The translations under genes and the position numbers were made by a program. A DNA stretch of 64,000 nucleotides from the NCBI GenBank assembly GCA_963712995.1, contig CAVQKH010000040.1, forward strand, positions 83,638 through 147,637. The letters are read 5' to 3'. Below, one piece after another: positions 34,002 through 41,623 of the stretch. This DNA is from GCA-003244245 sp963712995 (GTDB taxonomy: Bacteria > Actinomycetota > Actinomycetes > Mycobacteriales > Pseudonocardiaceae). Every line of letters starts with the position of its first letter. Position 1 is the stretch's first letter. The notes below the pieces were generated by a model. It saw only the letters and a program-made list of their open reading frames with translations. It made no database searches and was not told the origin of the DNA.

Positions 34002-35666
34002 TTGGACACCGCGAACTGCACGCCACCCTCGTCCGATAATCGGCCCGGTACCGAGCCAAGCCGGGGGTCGCAGTACTCGCTGGCCGCTGCGACGCGGACG
34101 ATGGCGGTCGCCACACTGATCAGCCGGATCACCGGATTCCTGCGCCAGCTCGGTCTCGCCGCCGTGCTCGGGCTCGGGGTGGTCAACGACTCCTACACGG
34201 TAGCCAGCATGCTGCCGGCGATGCTCTACGAGATCCTCCTCGGCGGGGTGCTGACCAGCGTCATCGTCCCGTTGCTGGTGCGCGCCGCGAAGGAGGACGC
34301 CGACCAGGGCCAGGCCTACGTGCAGCGGCTGGTCACCCTCGCCTTCGTGACGCTCAGCGCGGCCAGCGTGCTGGCCGTGGTCGCGGCCCCGTTCCTGGCG
34401 GTGCTGTTCCTCGGTTCCGGTGCGGACGCGAACCCGCAGCTGGCGGCGATGTTCGGTTACCTGCTGCTGCCGTTGATCCTGTTCTACGGCCTGTCCGGGC
34501 TGTTCGGCGCGATCCTCAATGCCCGCAGCATCTTCGGACCACCGGCCTGGGCTCCGGTGCTCAACAACGTCATCGTGCTGGCCTCGCTGGGCGTTTACAC
34601 CCTGGTCCCGGGGGAGATCACCATCAACCCCGCGCGACTGAGTGATCCGAAGTTGCTGGTGTTGGGCCTGGGCACGATGGCGGGCATCGTCGCGCAGGCC
34701 CTGGTGCAGCTGCCCGGGCTACGCCGGGCCGGTTTCCGTTTCGGTTGGCGCTGGGGCTGGGACTCCCGGCTGACCCAGGCCGGCGCAATGGCCGCCTGGT
34801 TCGTCGTCTACGTCCTGATCGGCCAGCTCGGCTTCGTCATCACCACCCGCTCGGCCGCACAAGGCGACCCCGGCGGAGTGGTGATCTACAGCCTGGTGTG
34901 GCTGCTGCTGCAGCTGCCCTACGGCGTCCTCGGTTACTCCCTGCTCACCGCGATCATGCCACGGATGAGCCGGGCCGCTGCCGACTCCGACTGGCGCGGG
35001 GTGGTCGAGCATCTGTCGCTGGCCAGCCGCTACCTCATCGTGCTGCTGGGGCCGATCGTGGTGGTCTTCACCCTCGCTGGGGAGCCGATCGGCGTCGCGC
35101 TGTTCTCGCTGGGCAGGGCGGGCAGCAACGCCGAGCGCCTCGGTATGGCGCTGGCCGTCTCGGCGTTCGGGCTGCTGCCTTATGCGGTGACGATGCTGCA
35201 GCTGCGGGTGTTCTACTCGATGGCCGACGCGCGCACCCCGACGATGATCAACGCGATCATGGTGGCGGTGAAGCTGCCGCTGCTGCTGGCCTGCCCGGTG
35301 TTTCTCGACGACGCCGACGTGGTGCTCGGACTCACCGCGGTCAACTCGCTGTCGCTGGTGGCGGGCGCGCTGATCGGGCAGATCTGGCTGCGCCGGCGAC
35401 TGGGCCGGGTGGAGACCAAACGCAGCCTGATCACGTTTGGCAACTGTGTGATCGCGGCGGTGCCCGCGGTGGCCGCGGTGCTCGGACTGCGCGCGGTGAC
35501 CGATCTGACCGGGGTGAGCGGCGCCTGGCTGGACCTGGTGTTCACCACGCTGATCGTCGGTGTGGTGATGGGCCTGGTCCTGCTCGTCCTGCGCACACCC
35601 GAACTCACCGCTGCGTTGCGAACACCGATGTTGGACCGTCTGATCCGCAATAATCGCTCGCAGTAG
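34002..35666 (+). CDS. murJ: Lipid II flippase MurJ (MviN)
   Basis: 554 residues, about 14 membrane helices. Family motifs: LISRITGFLRQLGLAAVLG, NDSYTVASMLPAMLYEILLG, GGVLTSVIVPLLVRAAKED and a late LRVFYSMADARTPTMINAI. It moves lipid II across the membrane for peptidoglycan synthesis. Start TTG 34002; an internal ATG at 34101 lies too deep in helix 1. Unlike mycobacterial MviN (Rv3910), the protein ends after the flippase; the pseudokinase part is a separate downstream gene. Confidence 0.94.
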   Translation: MDTANCTPPSSDNRPGTEPSRGSQYSLAAATRTMAVATLISRITGFLRQLGLAAVLGLGVVNDSYTVASMLPAMLYEILLGGVLTSVIVPLLVRAAKEDADQGQAYVQRLVTLAFVTLSAASVLAVVAAPFLAVLFLGSGADANPQLAAMFGYLLLPLILFYGLSGLFGAILNARSIFGPPAWAPVLNNVIVLASLGVYTLVPGEITINPARLSDPKLLVLGLGTMAGIVAQALVQLPGLRRAGFRFGWRWGWDSRLTQAGAMAAWFVVYVLIGQLGFVITTRSAAQGDPGGVVIYSLVWLLLQLPYGVLGYSLLTAIMPRMSRAAADSDWRGVVEHLSLASRYLIVLLGPIVVVFTLAGEPIGVALFSLGRAGSNAERLGMALAVSAFGLLPYAVTMLQLRVFYSMADARTPTMINAIMVAVKLPLLLACPVFLDDADVVLGLTAVNSLSLVAGALIGQIWLRRRLGRVETKRSLITFGNCVIAAVPAVAAVLGLRAVTDLTGVSGAWLDLVFTTLIVGVVMGLVLLVLRTPELTAALRTPMLDRLIRNNRSQ

Positions 35667-35727
35667 CCCTATGGAGCCGTAGGCTTGACTAATCGTCGAC
35701 GAGGAGTCCGGAGAGAGTGACGTCACG

Positions 35728-37224
35728 ATGAGCGAGTCGACGGAGACGGGGGCATCCCAGGCCCTGCCTCCGTGGCCCACTGCTGGGTACGTTCTCGGCC
35801 GGGGTCGGTACCGCTTGGTCGCCGAGGTAGGTCGTGACGACCGGCACGCTGTGCTGTTATGGCGAGGCCGCGACCTGGTGCTGGACCGCGACGTCGCCCT
35901 GACCTTGTTCATCGCCGCGCCCCAGGACCCGGCATCGGTCACCCGGATTCCCGCGGCCGTGGCGCGCGCGTTGCGCTCGGCCCGGTTGGAGACGGCCGGG
36001 GCGGCGCGGGTGCTGGATGTGCTGGAGCCGGAGCGCTCCGGCGGCCCCGGCGCCGCCGTGGTGGTCGCCGAGTGGACGCCGGGCTGGGCCCTGACGGAGC
36101 TGCTGGAGACCGGGCCGTTACCGCCGCCGATGGCGGCCCGGGTGCTGGTTGCGCTGGCCGGCGCGGTCGACGCTGCGCACAATGCCGGTCTGGTCCTGGG
36201 CTGTGACCATCCCGATCGGATCCGGGTGGCGCCGGATCGGCAGGCCCGGCTCGCCTTCCCCGGCCCGCCCCCTGCCGGAGGGTCTCGGGACGACATCCGC
36301 GGTCTGGGCGCGATGCTGTACCTGCTGCTCACCGGATGCTGGCCGCTTCCCGACAGACCAGCCGGCCTGCCACCCCCGCCGCTGAGTCCGGACGGCTCGC
36401 CGGTCAGCCCCACGACCCTGCGGCCCGAGGTGCCGGTGGAGCTGTCCACCTTGGCGCTGCGCTGCATCACCGGTCCCGGCGACCCCGGGGGCGTGCACAC
36501 CGGGGCCGCCGTGCTGCAGGTGCTGGAGTTCAACGCCGCCGGTCCGGACGAGCTGTTCGCCGCGGGCGCCCGCCCCGTCGACCCGCAGCGGGCGCAGCAG
36601 CTACGCCGGATCAAGTTCGGTGTGTCGATGACGGCGCTGGGCGCCGCCACGCTGATGATCCTCGGTTACGCCGGTATGGAGGTGGTGTCGGTGTTCACCG
36701 ACACCGGCCGGGCGCCGGTGATCGTCGCCGGTGCCGTTCCCGCCGTGACGGCGCCGGTGGCGCCGCGGGTCCTGACCGCTCCGGTCCGGGTCAGCTCGTT
36801 GACCGTCTACGACCCCTCCGGGAAAGGCAGCCCGGACCATCTCAAGGACGTCGGCAAGCTGCTGGACGGCAATCCCCGAACCGCCTGGTCCACCGACTCC
36901 TACTTCCAGCAGTTCCCGGTGTACAAGAAGGGGCTGGGCGTGATGCTCAACTTCGAGGCGCCCATCTCGGCCGCCTCGATGACCGTGGTATCGCCGTCGG
37001 TGGGCACCATCGTGGAGATCCGCACCGCGAGCTCGCCGAATGCACGGCTGGACCAGACCATTCTGGTCGGCACCGCCACCCTCAAGTCGGGCAGCAACCG
37101 GATCTCGCTGAGCGGCGGAACGCCCACGCGCCACCTGCTGGTCTGGATCACCGGCCTGAGCGGTGAACAGGGTAACCACCAGTCCAAGCTCAGCGATCTC
37201 CAAATCCAACAGTGGGCAACCTGA
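35728..37224 (+). CDS. Membrane pseudokinase with extracellular discoidin-like domain (MviN C-terminal half as a separate gene)
   Basis: 498 residues. The first 270 or so follow the Ser/Thr-kinase fold (YVLGRGRYRLVAEVGRDDRH…DDIRGLGAMLYLLLTGCWPL) but lack catalysis: the VAIK Lys region is DVALTLF, HRD is replaced by GCDHPDRIRV, and DFG by AFPG. One membrane helix follows (about 292–318). The C-terminal domain is VSSLTVYDPSGKGSPDHLKD, GNPRTAWSTDSYFQQFP and HLLVWITGLSG, a β-sandwich like the discoidin/carbohydrate-binding domain at the end of mycobacterial MviN. Probably a scaffold for regulating MurJ. Confidence 0.88.
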   Translation: MSESTETGASQALPPWPTAGYVLGRGRYRLVAEVGRDDRHAVLLWRGRDLVLDRDVALTLFIAAPQDPASVTRIPAAVARALRSARLETAGAARVLDVLEPERSGGPGAAVVVAEWTPGWALTELLETGPLPPPMAARVLVALAGAVDAAHNAGLVLGCDHPDRIRVAPDRQARLAFPGPPPAGGSRDDIRGLGAMLYLLLTGCWPLPDRPAGLPPPPLSPDGSPVSPTTLRPEVPVELSTLALRCITGPGDPGGVHTGAAVLQVLEFNAAGPDELFAAGARPVDPQRAQQLRRIKFGVSMTALGAATLMILGYAGMEVVSVFTDTGRAPVIVAGAVPAVTAPVAPRVLTAPVRVSSLTVYDPSGKGSPDHLKDVGKLLDGNPRTAWSTDSYFQQFPVYKKGLGVMLNFEAPISAASMTVVSPSVGTIVEIRTASSPNARLDQTILVGTATLKSGSNRISLSGGTPTRHLLVWITGLSGEQGNHQSKLSDLQIQQWAT

Positions 37225-37275
37225 GGCTGGCGGAAACGGCTGGTGTCAGGGGTGGCGTGCGGCTACTGTTGTGAC

Positions 37276-37826
37276 ATGGCAGCACCCTCGCCAATCAGTC
37301 TTCCTGCTGATCCATTGGTGCCGACCGGCCTCGGCGACTGGTTCGAGAAGATCATAGGACTCATTCGCCCAGTGTGGGCGCCGCACTCAGGCTCGCCAGA
37401 GGCAGAGCATTGCCATTAGCTTTCTGGCTGATCATCTCAGGGATCATGATAGCAGTCGGATTCGTACTGTTCGTGCTCCCCGGAATCTATCTTACGATCG
37501 TTTTCGGTGCGTCACTCATCGGCGTCGTGACCGTGGAAAACAGGAACATCGGCCGATCTTTCCAATTGGTCAACCGGCGATTTTGGCCCACCGTCGGCCG
37601 GATGTTACTCGCATTTCTGATCTTTGTCGTCTTTTTCGTGGTCGTCATCGGTACCAGTTATGCCGCCGGTCCAGATTCCATCGTGAACCGCGTTCTGGGA
37701 TGGATTTTCTCCATCATCATGGGACTCTTCGCCGTGGGTGTCAGTGTGGTGACCTACGCCGAGCTCCGGTTCCACGAAAACCCCACTGTGCTGACGCCAA
37801 CGCTGGTCACCGAACTTCATCGCTGA
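37276..37826 (+). pseudogene. Glycerophosphodiesterase-type membrane-domain protein, deleted and frameshifted
   Basis: From ATG 37276 one frame encodes LVPTGLGDWFEKIIGLIRP, the usual N-terminal lead of this family. At about 37374 the homology jumps to a different frame, LRLARGRALPLAFWLIISGI, VLFVLPGIYLTIVFGA, NIGRSFQLVNRRFWPTVGR and a last membrane helix. The middle (several helices) is gone. The downstream part alone (37374–37826, 150 residues, GTG start) could still be translated as a small membrane protein. Lower GC than neighbours. Confidence 0.6.
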
Positions 37827-38125
37827 CCCCGGATAACCGCCGGCCACGCCGACATCATCCGCGAGTCCCTGGACGGCGCCAAGACGATGGGGTAGCCCGG
37901 GTTGGCGTCGGCCGCTCGTGGAGGTCTGTGTGACGGCGCTGGTCCGGGTGCTGCCCGCGGATCACGCTGCACTGCCCTCGGTAGACCGTTGCTGATCACT
38001 CTCGCTCTTCTGGTAAATACCCGATTGGGCGTGGGTGGGGCAGCGTGGTTAACGTAGCCGGCATCAGCACCGGCGTCCCCGACGTTGGCCACTGACGAGT
38101 AGACCCCGTCGACATACCGGAGACC

Positions 38126-38785
38126 ATGACTGCACAGCACCCGCCTACCAGCTCAGACGACACCAAGCGCAAGATCGATCTCAACCCGATCCGCGTCGCC
38201 GCAGCCGCCCTCGCCGCCGTGACCGCCGCCGTGCTCGGCTCCAAACTCGGCGCTGCGGGCACGCTCATCGGAGCCGCCGGAGCCAGCGTGATGACCACTG
38301 TGGGCACTGCCGTGTACCAAGCCTCCTTGGAACGCAGCAGGGAAAGCGTCCGCTCCATGGCCCACCGCAACCGGCCGCTGCCGACATGCCCGCAAGCTGG
38401 GGATCGCTCCCGGCAGTTCGCCACGCTGCGCTGGGGGGCTGTGATCGTCGGGACGCTCGGTGCCTTCCTGCTGGCCATGATGTTCATCACCGGCTTCGAG
38501 TGGGCCAGCGGCCAAACCGTAGGCGGTAACAAGGGAACCACCATCGGGCGCGTCATTAACGACCAACCGCGCCCTCATAAACCACCAACGTCGCCCTCGC
38601 CGCCGGGTGCACCGGCATCCGAGACCCCCATCCCGACCCCCACCGAAACCCCCACGACCCCCGAACCCGGCACCCTGTCCCCGGATCAGGACCCCAACGA
38701 GGAGCCGAGCGCACCCGAGACCCCCAGCCAGGTGAAGCCGACCCCGACTCTGATACCTCCTCTGCTCCCTGGCCTCGATCGCTGA
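38126..38785 (+). CDS. Hypothetical two-helix membrane protein with Pro/Thr-rich tail
   Basis: 219 residues. An Ala/Gly-rich region (about 23–60: AAALAAVTAAVLGSKLG, GTLIGAAGASVMTTVGTAVY) looks like a glycine-zipper or membrane segment. A second helix (WGAVIVGTLGAFLLAMMFITG) precedes a long Pro/Thr/Glu tail (from about 150), presumably extracytoplasmic. No family function recognised. It occupies the place where sigM and its anti-sigma factor are often found. The 300 bases upstream (37827–38125) hold no gene I can support. Confidence 0.65.
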   Translation: MTAQHPPTSSDDTKRKIDLNPIRVAAAALAAVTAAVLGSKLGAAGTLIGAAGASVMTTVGTAVYQASLERSRESVRSMAHRNRPLPTCPQAGDRSRQFATLRWGAVIVGTLGAFLLAMMFITGFEWASGQTVGGNKGTTIGRVINDQPRPHKPPTSPSPPGAPASETPIPTPTETPTTPEPGTLSPDQDPNEEPSAPETPSQVKPTPTLIPPLLPGLDR

Positions 38786-38871
38786 TTCCCACGAAGCGGT
38801 TCCGATCGGGACTGTTGCAAGTGGCGTCCTGCGGGCCTCCGGACTGAAGGGCCGCCTGCCAACTCGGGCGT

Positions 38872-38898
38872 GGGAACACCGGTCCGTAGGATCGTGTT
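38872..38898 (+). promoter_or_regulatory. SigR/SigH-type (thiol-stress) promoter of trxB
   Basis: GGGAAC (38872–38877), then 18 bases, then GTT (38896–38898). The known actinobacterial SigR/SigH consensus is GGGAAT–N18–GTT, so there is one mismatch. trxB–trxA is a known target of that sigma factor. Transcription would begin near 38905–38908, so the message is probably leaderless from the GTG at 38908. Confidence 0.65.
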
Positions 38899-38907
38899 GT
38901 GACAGGC

Positions 38908-39882
38908 GTGAGTGAACAGATCCGGGACGTCATCATCATCGGTTCGGGCCCAGCTGGTTACACGGCCGCGATCTATACCGCGCGGGCCCAGCTGGAGCCG
39001 CTGGTCTTCGAGGGTAGCCAGTACGGCGGCGCCTTGATGACCACGACCGAGGTGGAGAACTACCCGGGTTTCCGCGACGGCATCATGGGTCCGGACCTGA
39101 TGGAACAGTTCCGCACGCAGGCCGAACGCTTCGGCGCGGAGCTGCAGTCCAGAGATGTGACCTCGGTGGAGCTGGCCGGTGACCTCAAGCGGGTGATGGT
39201 CGATCAGACCACGCACCTGGCCCGGTCGGTGATCCTCGCGATGGGCGCGCAACCCCGATACCTCAACGTCCCGGGCGAGCAGGAGCTGCTCGGCCGCGGC
39301 GTCAGCTCGTGCGCCACGTGCGATGGTTTCTTCTTCCGCGACCAGGACATCGCCGTGATCGGTGGCGGGGATTCGGCGATGGAGGAGGCCACCTTCCTGA
39401 CCCGGTTCGCGCGGTCGGTGAGCGTGGTGCATCGGCGCGACGAGTTCCGCGCCTCGAAGATCATGCTCGAACGTGCCCGGAACAACGACAAGATCATTTG
39501 GCGTACCGGGGTGACGGTCGAGGAGGTCCTCGGCGACGGTGGGGTCAGCGGCTTGGCGCTGTCTGACGGCTCGACGCTGGATGTCACCGGAATGTTCGTC
39601 GCGATCGGGCACGATCCGCGCAGCGAGCTGGTCCGCGGCCAGGTCGACACCGACAGCGACGGCTACGTGCAGGTGACCGCACCGACCACCGCAACCAGTC
39701 TGGCCGGCGTTTTCGCTGCCGGCGACCTGGTGGACCGAACCTACCGGCAAGCGGTCACCGCCGCGGGAACCGGTTGTTCGGCCGCGATCGACGCCGAGCG
39801 CTGGCTCGCCGAGCACACGCAGGACACCCCCGCTCAGGTGGCCGCCGAGTTCGTCGGCGGCGGCTACGGCGCCTCCTCCTGA
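38908..39882 (+). CDS. trxB: Thioredoxin reductase
   Basis: NADPH-dependent FAD enzyme that reduces thioredoxin. It has 324 residues from GTG 38908 (VSEQIRDVIIIGSGPAGYTA); GTG 38899 is also in frame but lies at the predicted promoter -10. The FAD motif is GSGPAGYTAAIYTARAQ, the redox disulfide CATC in SCATCDGFFF, the NADPH motif GGGDSAMEEA, and the late FAD motif GVFAAGDLVDRTYRQAVTAA. In an operon with trxA. Confidence 0.97.
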   Translation: MSEQIRDVIIIGSGPAGYTAAIYTARAQLEPLVFEGSQYGGALMTTTEVENYPGFRDGIMGPDLMEQFRTQAERFGAELQSRDVTSVELAGDLKRVMVDQTTHLARSVILAMGAQPRYLNVPGEQELLGRGVSSCATCDGFFFRDQDIAVIGGGDSAMEEATFLTRFARSVSVVHRRDEFRASKIMLERARNNDKIIWRTGVTVEEVLGDGGVSGLALSDGSTLDVTGMFVAIGHDPRSELVRGQVDTDSDGYVQVTAPTTATSLAGVFAAGDLVDRTYRQAVTAAGTGCSAAIDAERWLAEHTQDTPAQVAAEFVGGGYGASS

Positions 39883-39919
39883 TCACCCACGTCCTGATCA
39901 CCCCACGTCCTGATCACCC
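39878..39919 (+). repeat. Short direct repeats at the trxB–trxA junction
   Basis: CCTGATCACCCACGT (39878), CCTGATCACCCCACGT (39893) and a third partial copy CCTGATCACCCG (39909) lie across the trxB stop codon and spacer. Each contains the palindrome TGATCA. Confidence 0.8.
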
Positions 39920-39942
39920 GAACTCCGCACACAGGAGATGAC

Positions 39943-40272
39943 ATGGCAGACAAGTCGACCGTAATCGTGACCGACAAGACGTTCACCGGCGCGGTGCTCG
40001 GTAGCGACAAGCCAGTGCTGGTGGACTTCTGGGCGACCTGGTGCGGCCCGTGCAAGCAGTTGGCACCGGTACTCGAGGAGATCGCCTCGGAACACGGTGA
40101 GATCACCGTCGTGAAGATGGACATCGATGTCAACCCCGACACGCCGCGGAATTACCAGATCATGTCAATCCCGACAATGATCGTGTTCTCCGGTGGCGAA
40201 CCAGTGAAGCAGATCGTCGGCGCCAAGTCCAAGGCCGCTCTGTTGGCGGATCTGGCCGATTATCTGGACTGA
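39943..40272 (+). CDS. trxA: Thioredoxin
   Basis: 109 residues. Active site FWATWCGPCKQLAPVL with the WCGPCK disulfide, cis-Pro region YQIMSIPTMIVF, and terminal strand VKQIVGAKSKAALLADL. Reduced by the trxB product upstream and shares its thiol-stress promoter. ATG 39943 with AGGAG upstream. Confidence 0.97.
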   Translation: MADKSTVIVTDKTFTGAVLGSDKPVLVDFWATWCGPCKQLAPVLEEIASEHGEITVVKMDIDVNPDTPRNYQIMSIPTMIVFSGGEPVKQIVGAKSKAALLADLADYLD

Positions 40273-40437
40273 TCGACTCGTGCGCCGCTACCACCGCACT
40301 TCACCCGCCGCAGGCAACCGATTACCCTGGGAACGCGTCCTTTAACGGCGCAGTGAGCTGGCTTGCTGTGCTGCGCCATGTCCCGGGCCGACTTAGCTCC
40401 CCATCGCGCCCAGACGCCGATCAGGAAGTGAGGGTGA

Positions 40438-41592
40438 ATGCAGCTGCTGCGCCGCGGCGACACCGGATCGGCGGTGGCGCAGCTACGAGCGATGCTGGCC
40501 TCGCAAGGGTTGCTCCCAGTGCTGGCGGGCTCACACACCACAGCTGCTGAGAGCTTCGACCTCAGCGTCGAGCACGCGGTCCGGGCGTTCCAGCAGCGCC
40601 GCGGCCTGATCACCGATGGAGTGGTAGGTCTGGCCACCTACCAGGCGCTGTGCGATGCGCGTCTGGAACTGGGGTGCCGGATGCTCAGCTACATCCTCAC
40701 GTGCCCGATGCGCGGCGACGACGTGTGCGCGTTGCAGGAGAGGCTGCTGGAGCTGGGCTACGACGCCGAACGCGCGGACGGAATCTTCAGCCGGCAGACC
40801 GAGACGGCGTTGCGCAGCTTCCAACGTGACTACGGCCTGCAGGTGGACGGGGTGTTCGGGCCGGCCACCCTGCGCGCGCTGCGCCAGCTGGCACCCAAGG
40901 TTCGCGGTGGCCGGCCGGTACTGCTGCGCGAGCAGGAGCGGGCCCGCCGGGCGGGTCCGGCGTTGCGTGGCAAGCGGATCGTCATCGATCCCTGCCTCGG
41001 CGGCGCCCACCAGGGCACCGTGGTCGACGGCACCGCCGAAGCCGACTTGATGTGGGACCTGGCCCAGCGGCTGGCTGGGGGGATGGCGGCCACCGGGATG
41101 CAGACGCTGCTCTCCCGCAACCCGCAACACTGCCCCACCGAGGCGGAGCGAGCCGCCTTCGCCAACTCCGCGGGCGCCGACCTGGTGCTGTCCCTGCACA
41201 CCGACAGCCATCCCAGCGCATTGGCGCACGGCGTGGCGACGTTCCATTTCGGGACCGGGACCGGCCTGACATCCACGTTGGGCGAGGCGCTGGCCCAGTT
41301 CATCCAGCGCGAGCTGGCCGCCCGCACCGGGATGCTCGACTGCGGCGCGCACCCCAAGGCCTGGGAGCTGCTCCGGCTGACCCGGATGCCCGCGGTCCGC
41401 ATCGAGCTGGGCTACCTGACCAACCCCGAGGACCGCCGCAAACTCCTGGACCCGATGTGCCGCGACGTGATCGCCGAGGGAATTCTGGTCGCGGTCAAGC
41501 GGCTCTACCTGCTGGGCGAGAACGATCAGCCCACCGGCACCTTCACCCTCGCTGACCTGCTCAAAAGCGAAGTGGCCCAACACGTCCTGTGA
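40438..41592 (+). CDS. cwlM: CwlM-like amidase_3 protein, probably non-catalytic
   Basis: 384 residues. Two peptidoglycan-binding domains (1–70: LLRRGDTGSAVAQLRAMLAS; 80–150: CALQERLLELGYDAERADGI) precede an amidase_3 domain (about 178–360: GKRIVIDPCLGGAHQGTVVD, LVLSLHTDSHPSA, VRIELGYLTNPEDRRKLLDP). The first zinc ligand, normally His in DPGHGG, is absent (DPCLGG). In mycobacteria CwlM is a cytoplasmic regulator of MurA controlled by PknB phosphorylation; there is no signal peptide here either. Location after trxA matches Rv3915. Confidence 0.9.
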   Translation: MQLLRRGDTGSAVAQLRAMLASQGLLPVLAGSHTTAAESFDLSVEHAVRAFQQRRGLITDGVVGLATYQALCDARLELGCRMLSYILTCPMRGDDVCALQERLLELGYDAERADGIFSRQTETALRSFQRDYGLQVDGVFGPATLRALRQLAPKVRGGRPVLLREQERARRAGPALRGKRIVIDPCLGGAHQGTVVDGTAEADLMWDLAQRLAGGMAATGMQTLLSRNPQHCPTEAERAAFANSAGADLVLSLHTDSHPSALAHGVATFHFGTGTGLTSTLGEALAQFIQRELAARTGMLDCGAHPKAWELLRLTRMPAVRIELGYLTNPEDRRKLLDPMCRDVIAEGILVAVKRLYLLGENDQPTGTFTLADLLKSEVAQHVL

Positions 41593-41623
41593 ATGATGGT
41601 CGTTGGGTCAGGAGGTGGTAGAG

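Noticed and set aside
34719..36650. Minus-strand open frame (643 codons) opposite murJ and the pseudokinase
   Set aside because: Antisense shadow rich in Arg, Ser and Gln; it spans two genuine genes.
37827..38125. Coding remnant between the broken membrane gene and the hypothetical gene at 38126
   Set aside because: A short frame ending ESLDGAKTMG looks gene-like, but nothing recognisable extends it.
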